From Leptospiraceae bacterium (lineage in GTDB: Bacteria > Spirochaetota > Leptospiria > Leptospirales > Leptospiraceae), in NCBI GenBank assembly GCA_015075105.1, contig JABTUZ010000002.1:344001-408000 (forward strand): DNA of 64,000 bases. Direction: 5' to 3'. Below are positions 43,517 to 53,709 of the stretch, one piece after another; positions within the stretch are counted from its first letter, which is position 1, and the number at the start of each line of letters is the position of its first letter. A program made the position numbers and the translations under genes. A model generated the notes under the pieces. It worked only from the letters and a program-made list of their open reading frames with translations, ran no database searches and was not told where the DNA came from.

Positions 43517-45691
43517 ATGAAAGAAGCACTGACTCAATTTCAAATAGAAGGGATGACCTGCACTGCTTGTTCAAACCGAATTGAAAAAAACCTGAATAAA
43601 ATTCCCGGTATAAAAGCAGAGGTCAATTTCGCTTCTGAAAAAGCTACGATCCACTTTTTAGACGGAAAAAAAGATATTGCTTTAATAGAAAAAGCGGTAG
43701 AAAAAACCGGCTATAAGGCTCGAGAAATTGTATCAAACTATAGATCAGAGATTTCAAAAAAAAGAGAACTCCTTTTTAAAAAAGAGTTAGGGTTTTTTAT
43801 TTTTTCTGCAATACTTACAATTCCATTAATGATTCCAATGTTTACCATGTTTTTAGGAATCCATTTTTCTATACCAGCACTCATCCAATTGATCCTTGCA
43901 ACCCCTGTACAATTTATTGCAGGATTTAGATTTTACAAAGGTGCCTTCTATTCTTTGCGATCTAAGTCAGCCAATATGGATGTGTTAGTTTCACTTGGAA
44001 CTACAATGGCTTACTTATTAAGTCTGTATTACACCATTTATGGAGATATAAATTCCCACTTATATTTTGAAGCGAGTGCTACAGTGATTACTTTGGTTCG
44101 ATTAGGAAAGTTACTCGAGGAGCGCGCAAAAGGAAAAACATCTTCTGCCTTAGAGGAGCTAATCAGACTTCAACCTAAAAATGCAAGTGTTATTCGAAAT
44201 AGTGAAATTTTGAAAATTTCCACAGACGAAATACAAGTTAAGGATATTTTTTTAGTGAAGTCCGGTGAAAGCATTCCTGTGGACGGAATTATTTTAGAAG
44301 GTAGCTCTTCTTTGGATGAGTCCATGCTCACAGGAGAAAGCATTCCCCGACCAAAAACTATAAACGATAAAGTATTTTCAGGTACACTCAACTTAAACGG
44401 TTTATTAAAAGTACAAGCCACTGAAGTTGGAGAAAAAACCTATCTATCTAAAATCGTACAGCTTGTTACAGAAGCTATGGAGTCAAAAGCACCAATCCAA
44501 AAATTTGTAGATAAAATTTCAGAAATTTTTGTGCCCACTGTAGTTTCAATTGCAGTGATTACATTTCTTGGTTGGTACTTTTATTCAGGAGATTTGAATA
44601 GCTCTATAATAAATGCAGTTTCTGTTTTAGTGATTGCTTGTCCTTGTGCTTTGGGTTTGGCTACTCCAACTGCAATCATGGTAGGGAGTGGAAAAGGCTC
44701 TGAACTCGGAATATTAATCAAAGACGCTACATCTTTAGAAAAAATCGGGTCTGTGCAAACCATGGTATTTGATAAGACAGGAACGATTACGGAAGGAAAT
44801 TTCACTGTAAGTAAAATGGAAAACTATTCAAATAGGACAGAGACTCAAATCTTAGAAATTCTTTCTACTCTTGAACAAGGCTCTACCCATCCTCTGGCAC
44901 TCTCTATTTTAAATTACGCAAAAGAGAAAAGCATTCAACTCTTGGAAGTTAGTGAGTTTCATAACTACCATGGAAAAGGAACGTCCGGTATCATAAACGG
45001 GAAAAAATATTTCTTAGGCTCAAAACTATTTATTACAGAAAATACAAAACAATTTAGCGACCCGAAGAAAGAATTTTCTGGGACAAGGGTTTACCTTTCC
45101 GATGAAAATAGTCTATTAAGTTTAGTTTATCTTAAAGATGAAATCAAAAAAGATGCACTCTTCTCTATTCAGATTATCCAATCTATGGGTATTACTCCCA
45201 TAATTTTATCTGGAGATATTAAAGAATCAGTAGAAAAAACTGCCTCCGAGCTTGGAATCACAAAATATTTATACCAAGTTTTACCCGAAGAGAAAGCAAA
45301 TAAGATTAAAGAATTAAAACAAAACAATACTCTCGTAGCAATGGTAGGAGATGGTGTAAACGACTCTGTTGCTTTGGCTGAGGCAGATATTGGATTTACT
45401 CTCGGCTCTGGATCTGGTGTGGCTATTGAAACAGCTGATGTAACCCTAATTAAAAATACTTTGATTTCAATTCCTGTAGCAATCCAATTATCCAAAAGCG
45501 TAATTCAAAAAATTAAACAAAATCTTTTCTTTGCATTTTTTTATAATATAATAGGAATACCTTTAGCTGCGCTTGGTATGTTAAACCCTATGATAGCTGG
45601 TGCAGCTATGGCTATGAGTTCCGTATCTGTGATTACAAATAGCTTATTATTTAAAAGATGGAAACCAAAACTAAAAGGAGTAAACTTATGA
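43517..45691 (+). CDS. copA: Copper-exporting P-type ATPase
   Basis: 724 residues from ATG 43517. One HMA domain with GMTCTAC (Cys15, Cys18), eight helices, the TGES-like LTGES near residue 274, CPC in IACPCALGLATPTA, phosphorylated DKTGT, the HP motif in STHPLA, and GDGVND near the end. The substrate is Cu(I), shown by CPC and the csoR neighbour. It overlaps the HMA chaperone gene by four bases. The longer frame from 43481 is ignored, as it would use promoter sequence. Confidence 0.95.
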   Translation: MKEALTQFQIEGMTCTACSNRIEKNLNKIPGIKAEVNFASEKATIHFLDGKKDIALIEKAVEKTGYKAREIVSNYRSEISKKRELLFKKELGFFIFSAILTIPLMIPMFTMFLGIHFSIPALIQLILATPVQFIAGFRFYKGAFYSLRSKSANMDVLVSLGTTMAYLLSLYYTIYGDINSHLYFEASATVITLVRLGKLLEERAKGKTSSALEELIRLQPKNASVIRNSEILKISTDEIQVKDIFLVKSGESIPVDGIILEGSSSLDESMLTGESIPRPKTINDKVFSGTLNLNGLLKVQATEVGEKTYLSKIVQLVTEAMESKAPIQKFVDKISEIFVPTVVSIAVITFLGWYFYSGDLNSSIINAVSVLVIACPCALGLATPTAIMVGSGKGSELGILIKDATSLEKIGSVQTMVFDKTGTITEGNFTVSKMENYSNRTETQILEILSTLEQGSTHPLALSILNYAKEKSIQLLEVSEFHNYHGKGTSGIINGKKYFLGSKLFITENTKQFSDPKKEFSGTRVYLSDENSLLSLVYLKDEIKKDALFSIQIIQSMGITPIILSGDIKESVEKTASELGITKYLYQVLPEEKANKIKELKQNNTLVAMVGDGVNDSVALAEADIGFTLGSGSGVAIETADVTLIKNTLISIPVAIQLSKSVIQKIKQNLFFAFFYNIIGIPLAALGMLNPMIAGAAMAMSSVSVITNSLLFKRWKPKLKGVNL

Positions 45692-45894
45692 AAACTTTAG
45701 AACTCAACGTAAACGGAATGAGTTGTGGGCATTGTGTGAATACAATCACGAAATCTTTAAAAGCCTTAGCGGGAGTGAAAGAAGTTGAGGTTTCACTTCT
45801 CAATAAAAAGGTAAGTGTTTCTTTTGAAGAAAATACAGTGCAAGCTGAAAAGATAAAGGAAAGTATTGTGGATGCAGGGTACGAGGTTGCCTAA
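45688..45894 (+). CDS. copZ: Copper chaperone, HMA domain
   Basis: 68 residues from ATG 45688 with AAGGAG upstream. The GMSCGHC motif (Cys13-Cys16 region) binds one Cu(I), and the remainder is the usual HMA fold. It passes Cu(I) to CopA. It overlaps copA and is followed by csoR with another overlap, so all three are translated together. Confidence 0.93.
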   Translation: MKTLELNVNGMSCGHCVNTITKSLKALAGVKEVEVSLLNKKVSVSFEENTVQAEKIKESIVDAGYEVA

Positions 45895-46198
45895 GACTTA
45901 TAATCTTCAAAATAAATTAGGTCGGCACGTAGATCGTAAAAATAAATCCGACATTTTAAAAAGGATTAAAAGAATAGAAGGGCAAATACAGGGAATTCAC
46001 AGGATGATCGAAAGCGACAGGTATTGCCCGGATATTCTAACTCAAATCAATGCGGCAAAATCTGCGCTTGAATCTATGGCAATGGTTTTAATAGAAGACC
46101 ACGCAACACACTGCATTGTCTCAGATATTCAAAAAGGAAAAAGTAATTCTGCAATAAGCGAGTTAATGAAAATCTTAAAAGGATTTAATCGAATATAA
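45887..46198 (+). CDS. csoR: CsoR-type copper-sensing repressor
   Basis: 103 residues if TTG 45887 is used, with AGGG seven bases before it; ATG 45872 is possible. The DUF156 core has ILKRIKRIEGQIQGIHRMIE, and the metal ligands are Cys47, His72 and Cys76 (HATHC), the C-H-C arrangement of copper sensors rather than nickel or formaldehyde sensors. Expected to bind the dyad at 43490 and be released by Cu(I). Placing the repressor last makes the operon autoregulated. Confidence 0.9.
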   Translation: MPKTYNLQNKLGRHVDRKNKSDILKRIKRIEGQIQGIHRMIESDRYCPDILTQINAAKSALESMAMVLIEDHATHCIVSDIQKGKSNSAISELMKILKGFNRI

Positions 46199-46200
46199 AA

Positions 46201-46333
46201 TTTTGCCTCGGGAGGGAATCGGCTTTCAAATAAATTCCTCCTGAATTTATTTTACAGCCCGGCTCGGTCGCTTTGCAAGCCTTCGATTCCTAATTTATTT
46301 TTAGTTGGAAAGTTTTGCCTCGGGAGGGAATCG
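46201..46333. repeat. 21-bp direct repeat of the tRNA-Arg 3' end
   Basis: TTTTGCCTCGGGAGGGAATC plus G occurs at 46201-46221 and 46313-46333, 112 bases apart. The second copy is the 3' end of the tRNA gene on the minus strand plus four bases. Duplicated tRNA ends are typical of integrase att sites. No integrase lies between them. Confidence 0.8.
46228..46252 (+). terminator. Hairpin after the copper operon
   Basis: AAATAAATTC and GAATTTATTT form a perfect 10-bp stem with loop CTCCT. It is A/T-rich and the following T run is very short, so terminator strength is doubtful. It lies 30 bases past the csoR stop. Confidence 0.5.
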
Positions 46334-46387
46334 AACCCCCACTCTCAGTTCCGAAGACTGATGCTCTATCCGTTGAACTACCGAGGC
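46317..46387 (-). tRNA. tRNA-Arg (anticodon UCG)
   Basis: 71 bases with acceptor GCCTCGG/CCGAGGC, D arm GTTC...GAGC, anticodon stem TCAGT/ACTGA with loop CTTCGGA, and T loop TTCGATT. The anticodon TCG reads CGA codons. The 3' CCA is not encoded. The 3' end is duplicated 112 bases away. Confidence 0.95.
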
Positions 46388-46509
46388 TTATTTTTTTTAC
46401 TTTTTTACCAATGAAAATTTAGTAATTGTTTTGAGTAGATAAATTTTTTGTGGACAGATAAACCCTTACTGTCAATCTGAGCACAATCTATTGACAAGGA
46501 TTATAAAAG

Positions 46510-46788
46510 ATGGAGTGGGAAAAAATTCTTCGGGATGCGGTAAAAGACAACTCTATAAAAGAGCTTCATCTCAGAAAGGTGCCAACATTAAAAACCTGCG
46601 AAGACTGGAAACAGGTTTATGAAGTAGGGTTGGTAGATCATAAAACGAAATACGCCCACTACAAAGGTGGACTTGTAAAATACGGTGATAGACTTTTTTT
46701 TGTAAATGATCAAAGACTTGAAGCTCTTTCCCCATTCCGTTCATGGAATTTCAAAACTAAGATAAAAATTACCGATATAGAAAAATAA
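46510..46788 (+). CDS. Hypothetical protein, 92 residues
   Basis: Starts MEWEKILRDAVKDNSIKELH; a second half (VKYGDRLFFVNDQRLEAL) looks beta-rich. No signal peptide or helices crossing a membrane. TTGACA and an ATTATAAAAG stretch lie just upstream, too close to form a standard promoter with the ATG. It is convergent with the gene at 46793. Possibly conserved in Leptospira, but not recognised. Confidence 0.55.
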   Translation: MEWEKILRDAVKDNSIKELHLRKVPTLKTCEDWKQVYEVGLVDHKTKYAHYKGGLVKYGDRLFFVNDQRLEALSPFRSWNFKTKIKITDIEK

Positions 46789-46792
46789 TTTC

Positions 46793-48793
46793 TTATCGAA
46801 TCAATTTAATAATCAGATTCAACTTTTCTGAAATTGTAATTACATCCCCTATTTTATTTTTATCGATCAATATTGCAACAGGGCTAATCTCCTCTATTAC
46901 AATTCTCTTGCCTTTGATTTGCCCCATAAGCAATTCCATTACAATCGAGTCACAAGTTTTTAATAGAACACAATCTTCGGTGATTGTTACAATCGGTAAA
47001 TTTTCGCCCCAATCTTGAAATAAAAACAATAGGTTCTGTGCAAGTTCAGCTTTATTAGACTCTCGTAAGAACTGGATAAATTGTTTTGAGTCATAACCCA
47101 AAAGAATTCCTTGTTGAAATGCTTCCTTAGTTAAGGTAAATGTATATACTCGATCAAAATCTTTTAATTCTGTAAACGCCTTCAGCAAATGAATTCCTAT
47201 CATAGAAACTTTTTCAGGAAAAGCAATGATAGTGAAATCAGGATTGATCATGATTCCACCTTTTTCTGTGTGGCGATTGATTGATTTAGATTGAAAGAAA
47301 TTTTTTCCTAAATCAGAAAGAGATAGATTTCTTGAAGGATACTCAACTTCCAATAAACCAAATAGATGAAGATAAAAAATTGCAGAGATAATATCTCTTC
47401 TTAAATCACTCAAGTCTGCTTCAAAATTTTTAATCTTAAAACCGGGCGACAAGATCAAATGATCCCGAACTATAATAGAAAATATTACCGAAATATTTAC
47501 ATTTCCATAATCAAGAATCAAACTAACGCATTTGTCCAATATTAGCTTATCGTACAAAGGCACTTCCATAGCAGAAAAAACTTCAGGAGGATTGACTCGC
47601 TTTGCTCTTGCTTCGTTTGCTTCATGGATAACCATGTTCATAACTTCAAAAATATCTTTTTTTTGAAATTCGTCGATTTCTCCGATTAAAACAACTCCTT
47701 CACCTTTGATGTCAACATATCCGAGTAGTTTCAAAATCGGTAAAATTAATTCTATTTGATATACTTGCCCTTTTTCAGGAAATATATCTATATCCATTTT
47801 GAGCAAGTCTTGCTCTGTTCTTTTGTTATCAGATTGTTTTATTTTACCTGACTTCGCGAGATTGATACCTTTTCGTGAAATAAAGGACACCATCTTCTTA
47901 ATATTTAAAAAGAAGTCTAAATCATTCTTTGCAATTTTTTCTTGTTTCTGTTTAGTTCCCTTTTTTACGGCTTGAAGAATTGGATTGTCTTGAAGATGGC
48001 CAAGGATTTCTTTAGGAATTACAATAACGCGTATAAACCTATCTTCAATAAAATACACATCTGTGACTAAATGTCTAGCCAACAGCACCGGAATCACTTG
48101 TTCAAATTTTCCTCTGTTTACATGTATGTAGTTTCTAATAGTTTCTGCTTCTACAATCCCTCCATGTAAGAATATATTTCTGAGAGTTTCCCTTTCTAAT
48201 TCACTTAATGAGTGAATGTTCGCTTGAATATTTTCACTGCTTATCGCTGCCTTGTACAACTCTTCACTTGAAAATTTCTTCTTTAATGAAAGTAGTTTAA
48301 TCCAATGCGAATCAATTTCTTCTTCGGTTAATTTAGAAAGAATTTTATCGAGAGAAATTTTGTATTTTTCACTTTTTACATTTTGTTCAATTTTTACACT
48401 TTGTGCAATTTCTTCATAAGCGTGGTATTTATCTAAATTATTGGTTAGCCTTTCTCGATTTTTTCTTTGGTAAACAAGGCAATATTTTCGCAGAACATTT
48501 AGTTCCATTTCTGCGTTTAAAGGAGGAAGAGTAGTTTTTCGAACAATTTCACCAAGAGTGAGAACATTTTTATTTTTTAAAATAGAAGTATAAATTGTTA
48601 CTTGAATCGGAGTTAATTTTTCCAAAACTCCTTTCAAAAAAAATTCATCCGAAAATGCCTCGGTTAATTGTTTAATCGAAGTCTTCTTGTCTTTTCCTGA
48701 AAACTTTTGCAAATTCCAAAGAACTGCAGCTTTTTTCAGTTCAGGTAAGTCAAGTTTCTCAAGTTCCTGAATTAAAGTTCCGTCTTTTTCCAT
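46793..48793 (-). CDS. XPB/Ssl2-like helicase-associated domain protein without helicase
   Basis: 666 residues. The segment [19 protein letters not shown] through [20 protein letters not shown] and [20 protein letters not shown] matches the Helicase_C_3 (XPB/Ssl2 N-terminal-like) region. There is no Walker A or DEAD box. The N-terminal half is helical winged-helix-like segments, for example [20 protein letters not shown]. In other bacteria the domain sits before an XPB helicase; here it stands alone. A DNA-binding or regulatory role is inferred. Confidence 0.75.
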   Translation of the reverse strand: MEKDGTLIQELEKLDLPELKKAAVLWNLQKFSGKDKKTSIKQLTEAFSDEFFLKGVLEKLTPIQVTIYTSILKNKNVLTLGEIVRKTTLPPLNAEMELNVLRKYCLVYQRKNRERLTNNLDKYHAYEEIAQSVKIEQNVKSEKYKISLDKILSKLTEEEIDSHWIKLLSLKKKFSSEELYKAAISSENIQANIHSLSELERETLRNIFLHGGIVEAETIRNYIHVNRGKFEQVIPVLLARHLVTDVYFIEDRFIRVIVIPKEILGHLQDNPILQAVKKGTKQKQEKIAKNDLDFFLNIKKMVSFISRKGINLAKSGKIKQSDNKRTEQDLLKMDIDIFPEKGQVYQIELILPILKLLGYVDIKGEGVVLIGEIDEFQKKDIFEVMNMVIHEANEARAKRVNPPEVFSAMEVPLYDKLILDKCVSLILDYGNVNISVIFSIIVRDHLILSPGFKIKNFEADLSDLRRDIISAIFYLHLFGLLEVEYPSRNLSLSDLGKNFFQSKSINRHTEKGGIMINPDFTIIAFPEKVSMIGIHLLKAFTELKDFDRVYTFTLTKEAFQQGILLGYDSKQFIQFLRESNKAELAQNLLFLFQDWGENLPIVTITEDCVLLKTCDSIVMELLMGQIKGKRIVIEEISPVAILIDKNKIGDVITISEKLNLIIKLIR

Positions 48794-48919
48794 AAACCTG
48801 TTACATCTGGGTTAAGTGACCAATAATCCAAATATAATGTGTTTTGTAAACAAAATTTTATTTTTTGCACTAATTCTATAGTTGCAAAATCCATGTTTTG
48901 TTTTTACTTTGAAACCTAT

Positions 48920-50221
48920 ATGAATTCAATTTTTGACAAAATCAAATTTGGTATAAACGGCAGTCTAAGACTAATCAACTCAAGTGCAGTATTTACTACA
49001 AAAGCCGGTTCTATTTTAAAAGAGCTTTTACTCTCCGGTTCAACCTCTAATATTCCTGTAAAATTAAGAGAGGCATTTGAAGAGCTTGGAGCCACTTATA
49101 TTAAATTGGGGCAGTTTATCGCATCGGCACCTTCTCTTTTTCCCGAAGAATATGTGAATGAAATGCAGAAATGCTTAGATAGCGTTCGTCCGGTCAGTTT
49201 TCCCGAAATCAAAAGAATTATAGAATTTGAATTAAAAGGAAAAATTTCAGATTGCTTTCAAAGTATAGAAGAGACTCCAATTGCATCTGCATCCATTGCT
49301 CAAGTTCACGGAGCTATAACTAAAGACGGGCTTGATGTAGTCATAAAAGTTCAAAGACCGGATATTGAATCCATTCTTGAAACAGATTTAAACTTAGTAT
49401 ATATTATTTTTCTCGTTTTAGATAAAATTATCCCTGGCTTGAACAGGTCAGGCCTTCTCGATATGGTGAAAGACTTCCAAGCCTCTATTTTAAAAGAAAT
49501 CGACTTTATCCAAGAAGCAAAAAATATTGAAGAGTTTGAATCTTATCTGTTAAAGAATGGAGAGAATCGAGGAAAGGTTCCAAGAGTTTACCACAAACTT
49601 TCAACCAAAAAAATTTTGACGATGGAAAGACTCTATGGAATTCCATTAACCGACGTAAAAAAACTTCGCATGGTTGTAAAAAATCCAAGACAAACTTTAA
49701 CAGACGCTCTCGACATATGGTTCAAATCCCTTTCCTCTACAGGTTTTTTTCATGCTGATGTACACGCAGGAAATTTGCTTGTATTAAAAGATGGAAAAAT
49801 TGGCTTTATCGACTTTGGTATTGTAGGCAGAATTTCTAAGAAAGTTTGGTCAGGCTTGATGGTATTTATGGAGGGGCTTGGACTAAACAATACAGACAAA
49901 ATGGTCTAAGGATTAGTTGACATGAATGGAACTGCTGAGGGAATCGATCAAAAAAAATTTTCAAGCGAGCTTTCGGAAATTTTTGACAAGTTAAACGAAG
50001 TAGCTATAGATTTTCAAATGGGCGACTTTAATGCGGTCAATGAAAGAGAACTAAACAAAATCATGTTCGACTTAAACGAAATCACCAAGAGAAATGGCTT
50101 AAAAATTCCTAGGGAATTTGCACTACTTATAAAACAATTACTCTATTTTGATAGATACGTTAGATCCCTTGCGCCCGACATAGATTTGTTTCGGAACCCT
50201 AAACTATTTTTAAAAGGATAG
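48920..50221 (+). pseudogene. ABC1/UbiB-type kinase with an in-frame stop
   Basis: The kinase core is intact: KLGQFIASA (62-70), [25 protein letters not shown] near 278 and FIDFGIVGR near 295. At 49907-49909 a TAA interrupts the frame after LNNTDKMV; the same frame resumes directly with GLVDMNGTAEGIDQKKF to 50221, the usual C-terminal region. Without the stop it would be a 433-residue protein. Start ATG 48920 lies nine bases after a TACTTT box with TTGCAA 17 bases before that. ABC1 proteins support ubiquinone or lipid homeostasis. Either a real nonsense mutation or an error. Confidence 0.8.
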
Positions 50222-50343
50222 TTGAAGAAAACCGTTTGGAACAGACACGCTTATCCCCAAACTAAATCATAAAATTTTCTTATTTTTTAGCTAAATTTTA
50301 CAAATTCAGTATAAATGACTAACTATCTTTACTAAAATTTATC

Positions 50344-50372
50344 TTGACAAAAAGAATTTTTTAGTAGATATT
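50344..50372 (+). promoter_or_regulatory. Putative leaderless promoter for the coiled-coil membrane protein
   Basis: TTGACA (50344-50349), 17-base spacer, GATATT (50367-50372), then exactly six bases to ATG 50379. Same geometry as the copper operon and the small accessory genes. Confidence 0.6.
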
Positions 50373-50378
50373 CAAAGA

Positions 50379-50780
50379 ATGTTCAGCACGAAGAAAAAAG
50401 ACAAAATTCTAGCAAATATCCAAAACTTTGCAGAATCGCTTCCCGTTACTGCAAAGGACAAAGGGTATCTTTTGGATGCTGTAAATGATATAGTAGAAGA
50501 AATTTCTATTGTTAAAATCGAAAAAGTAAACTCTTCCGATATTAAATTATTAATCTTAGAAATGAGAGAAGGATTTAAAAGAGTTGATGAAAGATTTGCT
50601 TCTAGCGAAAAAATTATGAACGAAAGATTTATATCTTTTGAAAAAAGATTCGAAGCAATTGATAAGAGATTTGAAGCAGTTGACAAAAGATTTGAAACTA
50701 TGCAGTGGTTGTTAGGGCTTGGGTTTACATTTTTAACTATTATAGTTACAATTTTTGGTTATATCAAACCTCAAAGCTAA
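50379..50780 (+). CDS. Coiled-coil tail-anchored protein, Bdr-like layout
   Basis: 133 residues. A soluble N-terminus is followed by repeated seven-residue units KRFEAID, KRFEAVD, KRFETMQ (residues about 87-110) and then one membrane helix WLLGLGFTFLTIIVTIFGYI at the C-terminus. The order of short repeats then a single terminal helix recalls the Bdr proteins of Borrelia, although sequence similarity is not shown. Function unknown. Confidence 0.65.
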   Translation: MFSTKKKDKILANIQNFAESLPVTAKDKGYLLDAVNDIVEEISIVKIEKVNSSDIKLLILEMREGFKRVDERFASSEKIMNERFISFEKRFEAIDKRFEAVDKRFETMQWLLGLGFTFLTIIVTIFGYIKPQS

Positions 50781-50817
50781 TCAAAATTCTTACTTTTAGA
50801 AAATTTGAGTAGAGCTA

Positions 50818-50967
50818 TTATTTCTTTACTAAAGCACTTAGAATTTCTTGTCTTTTTTTATCTTTTTGGAATTCGTTTAGAACAAGCCATTCTCTTTTAA
50901 TATCTTTTTCCGAGATACCTTTTGCTTTAGCAAATTTTTTTAATAATTTCACAGTTTTTTGATTCAT
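50818..50967 (-). CDS. Hypothetical short protein, 49 residues
   Basis: MNQKTVKLLKKFAKAKGISE opens a helical, Lys-rich peptide ending in ILSALVKK. GTGGA precedes ATG 50967 at fitting distance; a longer frame from 51039 overlaps the region before valS and is not preferred. Divergent from valS. The motif KAKGISEKDIKREWLVLN suggests a real, conserved small gene in the genus, but no family name is known to me. Confidence 0.6.
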   Translation of the reverse strand: MNQKTVKLLKKFAKAKGISEKDIKREWLVLNEFQKDKKRQEILSALVKK

Positions 50968-51054
50968 AAAATCCACTGAATTTGCTCTTTTATTCAAAGT
51001 CAAATGAAAAATGACCTGACAGAAAAAAATAAAATTCAATATCGTCTATGCAGT

Positions 51055-53709
51055 ATGAAAAAAGAAATCAGCGATCGCTATGAGCCTAATTCAGTAGAGG
51101 AAAAATGGATTCTATATTGGGAGAAAAATTCAAGTTTTCTTCCAAATAAAAATTCAAAAGAAACTTTTTCTATAGTGATTCCTCCACCGAATGTTACCGG
51201 TACATTGCATATAGGACACGCACTCAACCACACGATTCAAGACATAATTATTCGTATCGAAAGAAAAAAAGGAAAGAACACTGTTTGGGTTCCCGGCATG
51301 GATCATGCAGGGATTGCCACCCAAGTAGTTGTAGAAAGAGAGCTTGCAAAGGAAGGGAAGAAAAGATTAGATTTTACTCGTGAAAATTTTCAAGAAAAAG
51401 TCTGGGAGTGGAAAAGAAAATCAGGAGGACAAATTACTCATCAGCAAAAGAAGTTAGGCGAAAGCGTAGATTGGTCACAAGAACGATTTACTATGGATGC
51501 AGGTCTTTCTAAAGCAGTTATAAAAGCATTTACATCTCTTTATGATGAAGGATTAATATACAGGGGAGAAAAATTAATTAACTGGAGTCCAAAAGCAAAG
51601 ACTGCTATTTCGGATATTGAAGTAGAATTTAAAGAAGTTCAAGGAAAACTTTATCATATTCGATATCCTATTAAAAACACAAAAGAATTTGTAGTTGTTG
51701 CAACCACCAGACCCGAAACCATGCTTGGAGATGTTGCAGTTTGCGCTCATCCTGAAGACAAACGTTATGCGAAACTGAAAGACTCTGTATTGGAGCTACC
51801 ACTTACTAACAGAGAAATTCCACTCCTTTTCGACTCTTTTGTGGACAAGGAATTTGGAAGTGGTCTTGTAAAAATAACTCCTGCTCACGACTTTAATGAC
51901 TATGAAGCCGGACAACGATTAGGTTTAAAACCTATCAATATATTTCACCCGGATGCTACAATAAATGAAAATGGAGGAAGTTACTCCGGTTTAGATAGAT
52001 TTGAAGCAAGAAAGAAAATTGTTTCAGATTTAGAAAAATTAAACCTAATAGAAAAAATTGAAGACCACACTCATTCCGTTGGACACAATCAAAGAGGGGG
52101 TGATATTATCGAACCTTATCTTTCTACACAATGGTTTGTAAAAGTTGAGCCTTTAGCAAAAAAGGCTATTGATGCAGTCCGGTCCGGTAAGATTGAATTT
52201 ATCCCCAAGATGTGGGAGAAGACATATTTTGAGTGGATGGAAAATATTAAAGACTGGTGTATTTCTCGTCAACTTTGGTGGGGTCATAGAATTCCTGCTT
52301 GGTATTGTGTTGGAGATGAACAGTGTAAATTAGAATGCAAATCGCCTATCGTATCCGAAACTCCACCTGAAAAATGTCCTCATTGTGGGTCGAAAAATCT
52401 AAAACAAGACGAAGATGTTTTAGATACTTGGTTTTCTTCTGGGCTTTGGCCTTTCTCTGTTTTTGGATGGCCGGAAAAAACAGATGAGTTAAAAATGTAT
52501 TATCCAAATTCTATTCTTGTTACTGCTTTTGATATTATCTTTTTCTGGGTAGCCAGAATGATTATGTTTGGATTAAAATTTATGAACGATGTACCTTTCA
52601 AAAAAGTAATCATTCATAGTCTTGTAAGAGATAAATCAGGAAAAAAATTCAGTAAGTCACTCGGCAACACTGTTGACCCTCTTGAGATGATGGCAATCTA
52701 CGGAACAGATTCTTTTCGATTTTTCTTAGCTGCAACATTACCTGAGGGAAAAGATATTTTATTCGATGAAAAACGTCTCGATGGTTACAGATCGTTTGCA
52801 AACAAAATATGGAATTCCTCCAGATTTATAGTTATGAGTTTATCGGAAAATTTTACAATCAAGGATCTTTCTAAAGAAAATTTAGAATCTTCTGATTTAT
52901 GGATACTTCACAGATTTAACCTATGCCTTGAAAAATATGAAAAATCTTTTTCTGAATATAGATTTTATGAAATGGCAGATTCAATCTATCAATTTTTTTG
53001 GGGAGATTTTTGTGATTGGTATATTGAGCTGACAAAAAGTAGAATCTATGGAAAAGAGAGCTTGCAAAGTAAGGAGCTTGCCGAGCAAGTTTTAGTTCAA
53101 ACCTTGCTCGCCGGGCTTTGCTTACTGAACCCGATGATGCCTTTTATCACAGAAGAAATTCACTCTATTTTCTCCGACAAGAATTTAGCCAACAAAGAAT
53201 GGATAAAAAAATTTACTGTAAATGATTTTAATAGTATTAAAAAAATAGATCTGCTTCAAGAGATTGTAGGAGAAGTTAGGCGAACTCGCTCTGAGTTAAA
53301 TGTTCCATTAGACAAAAAATGTAAAATTATCTTAAAGTCTATTGATCCGCTTGTTAGAGAATTAGCAATTGAGGAAAAAGATTCTATTCTTCAATTAGCC
53401 AAAGCCGAATCTTTGGATATTTTTCATAACCACGATATATCCAAGTCAGATTCAGTGATACCATTTTCTAAAGGAGAGATTATTTTACCTCTTTCCGGCA
53501 TTATGGACTTTGAAAAAGAAAAGCAAAGATTAAAAAAAGAAGATGAGTCTATTAAAATTGAAATTTCAAAAATACAAACGAAGCTGACAAATGCTCAATT
53601 TTTAGAAAAAGCAAAACCGGAAATCATTGACAAAGAAAAGGAGAAGCTCAAAGTTTTACAAGATAAGCTCTTTACAATTCAAGAAGGATTCAAAAAATTT
53701 GAAACTTAA
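51055..53709 (+). CDS. valS: Valyl-tRNA synthetase
   Basis: 884 residues from ATG 51055 ([20 protein letters not shown]). Class I motifs: HIGH in LHIGHALN (51-58) and KFSKS near 531. The editing domain ([19 protein letters not shown]) and a Zn-type CPHCGSKNL insertion near 443 are present, and the C-terminal coiled coil ([19 protein letters not shown]) is typical of ValRS. It overlaps purD by eleven bases. An earlier ATG at 51004 gives an atypical extension. Confidence 0.96.
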   Translation: MKKEISDRYEPNSVEEKWILYWEKNSSFLPNKNSKETFSIVIPPPNVTGTLHIGHALNHTIQDIIIRIERKKGKNTVWVPGMDHAGIATQVVVERELAKEGKKRLDFTRENFQEKVWEWKRKSGGQITHQQKKLGESVDWSQERFTMDAGLSKAVIKAFTSLYDEGLIYRGEKLINWSPKAKTAISDIEVEFKEVQGKLYHIRYPIKNTKEFVVVATTRPETMLGDVAVCAHPEDKRYAKLKDSVLELPLTNREIPLLFDSFVDKEFGSGLVKITPAHDFNDYEAGQRLGLKPINIFHPDATINENGGSYSGLDRFEARKKIVSDLEKLNLIEKIEDHTHSVGHNQRGGDIIEPYLSTQWFVKVEPLAKKAIDAVRSGKIEFIPKMWEKTYFEWMENIKDWCISRQLWWGHRIPAWYCVGDEQCKLECKSPIVSETPPEKCPHCGSKNLKQDEDVLDTWFSSGLWPFSVFGWPEKTDELKMYYPNSILVTAFDIIFFWVARMIMFGLKFMNDVPFKKVIIHSLVRDKSGKKFSKSLGNTVDPLEMMAIYGTDSFRFFLAATLPEGKDILFDEKRLDGYRSFANKIWNSSRFIVMSLSENFTIKDLSKENLESSDLWILHRFNLCLEKYEKSFSEYRFYEMADSIYQFFWGDFCDWYIELTKSRIYGKESLQSKELAEQVLVQTLLAGLCLLNPMMPFITEEIHSIFSDKNLANKEWIKKFTVNDFNSIKKIDLLQEIVGEVRRTRSELNVPLDKKCKIILKSIDPLVRELAIEEKDSILQLAKAESLDIFHNHDISKSDSVIPFSKGEIILPLSGIMDFEKEKQRLKKEDESIKIEISKIQTKLTNAQFLEKAKPEIIDKEKEKLKVLQDKLFTIQEGFKKFET

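Noticed and set aside
49907-49909. Programmed stop readthrough in the ABC1 kinase
   Set aside because: The codon is TAA with no readthrough signal visible; a nonsense change or read error is simpler.
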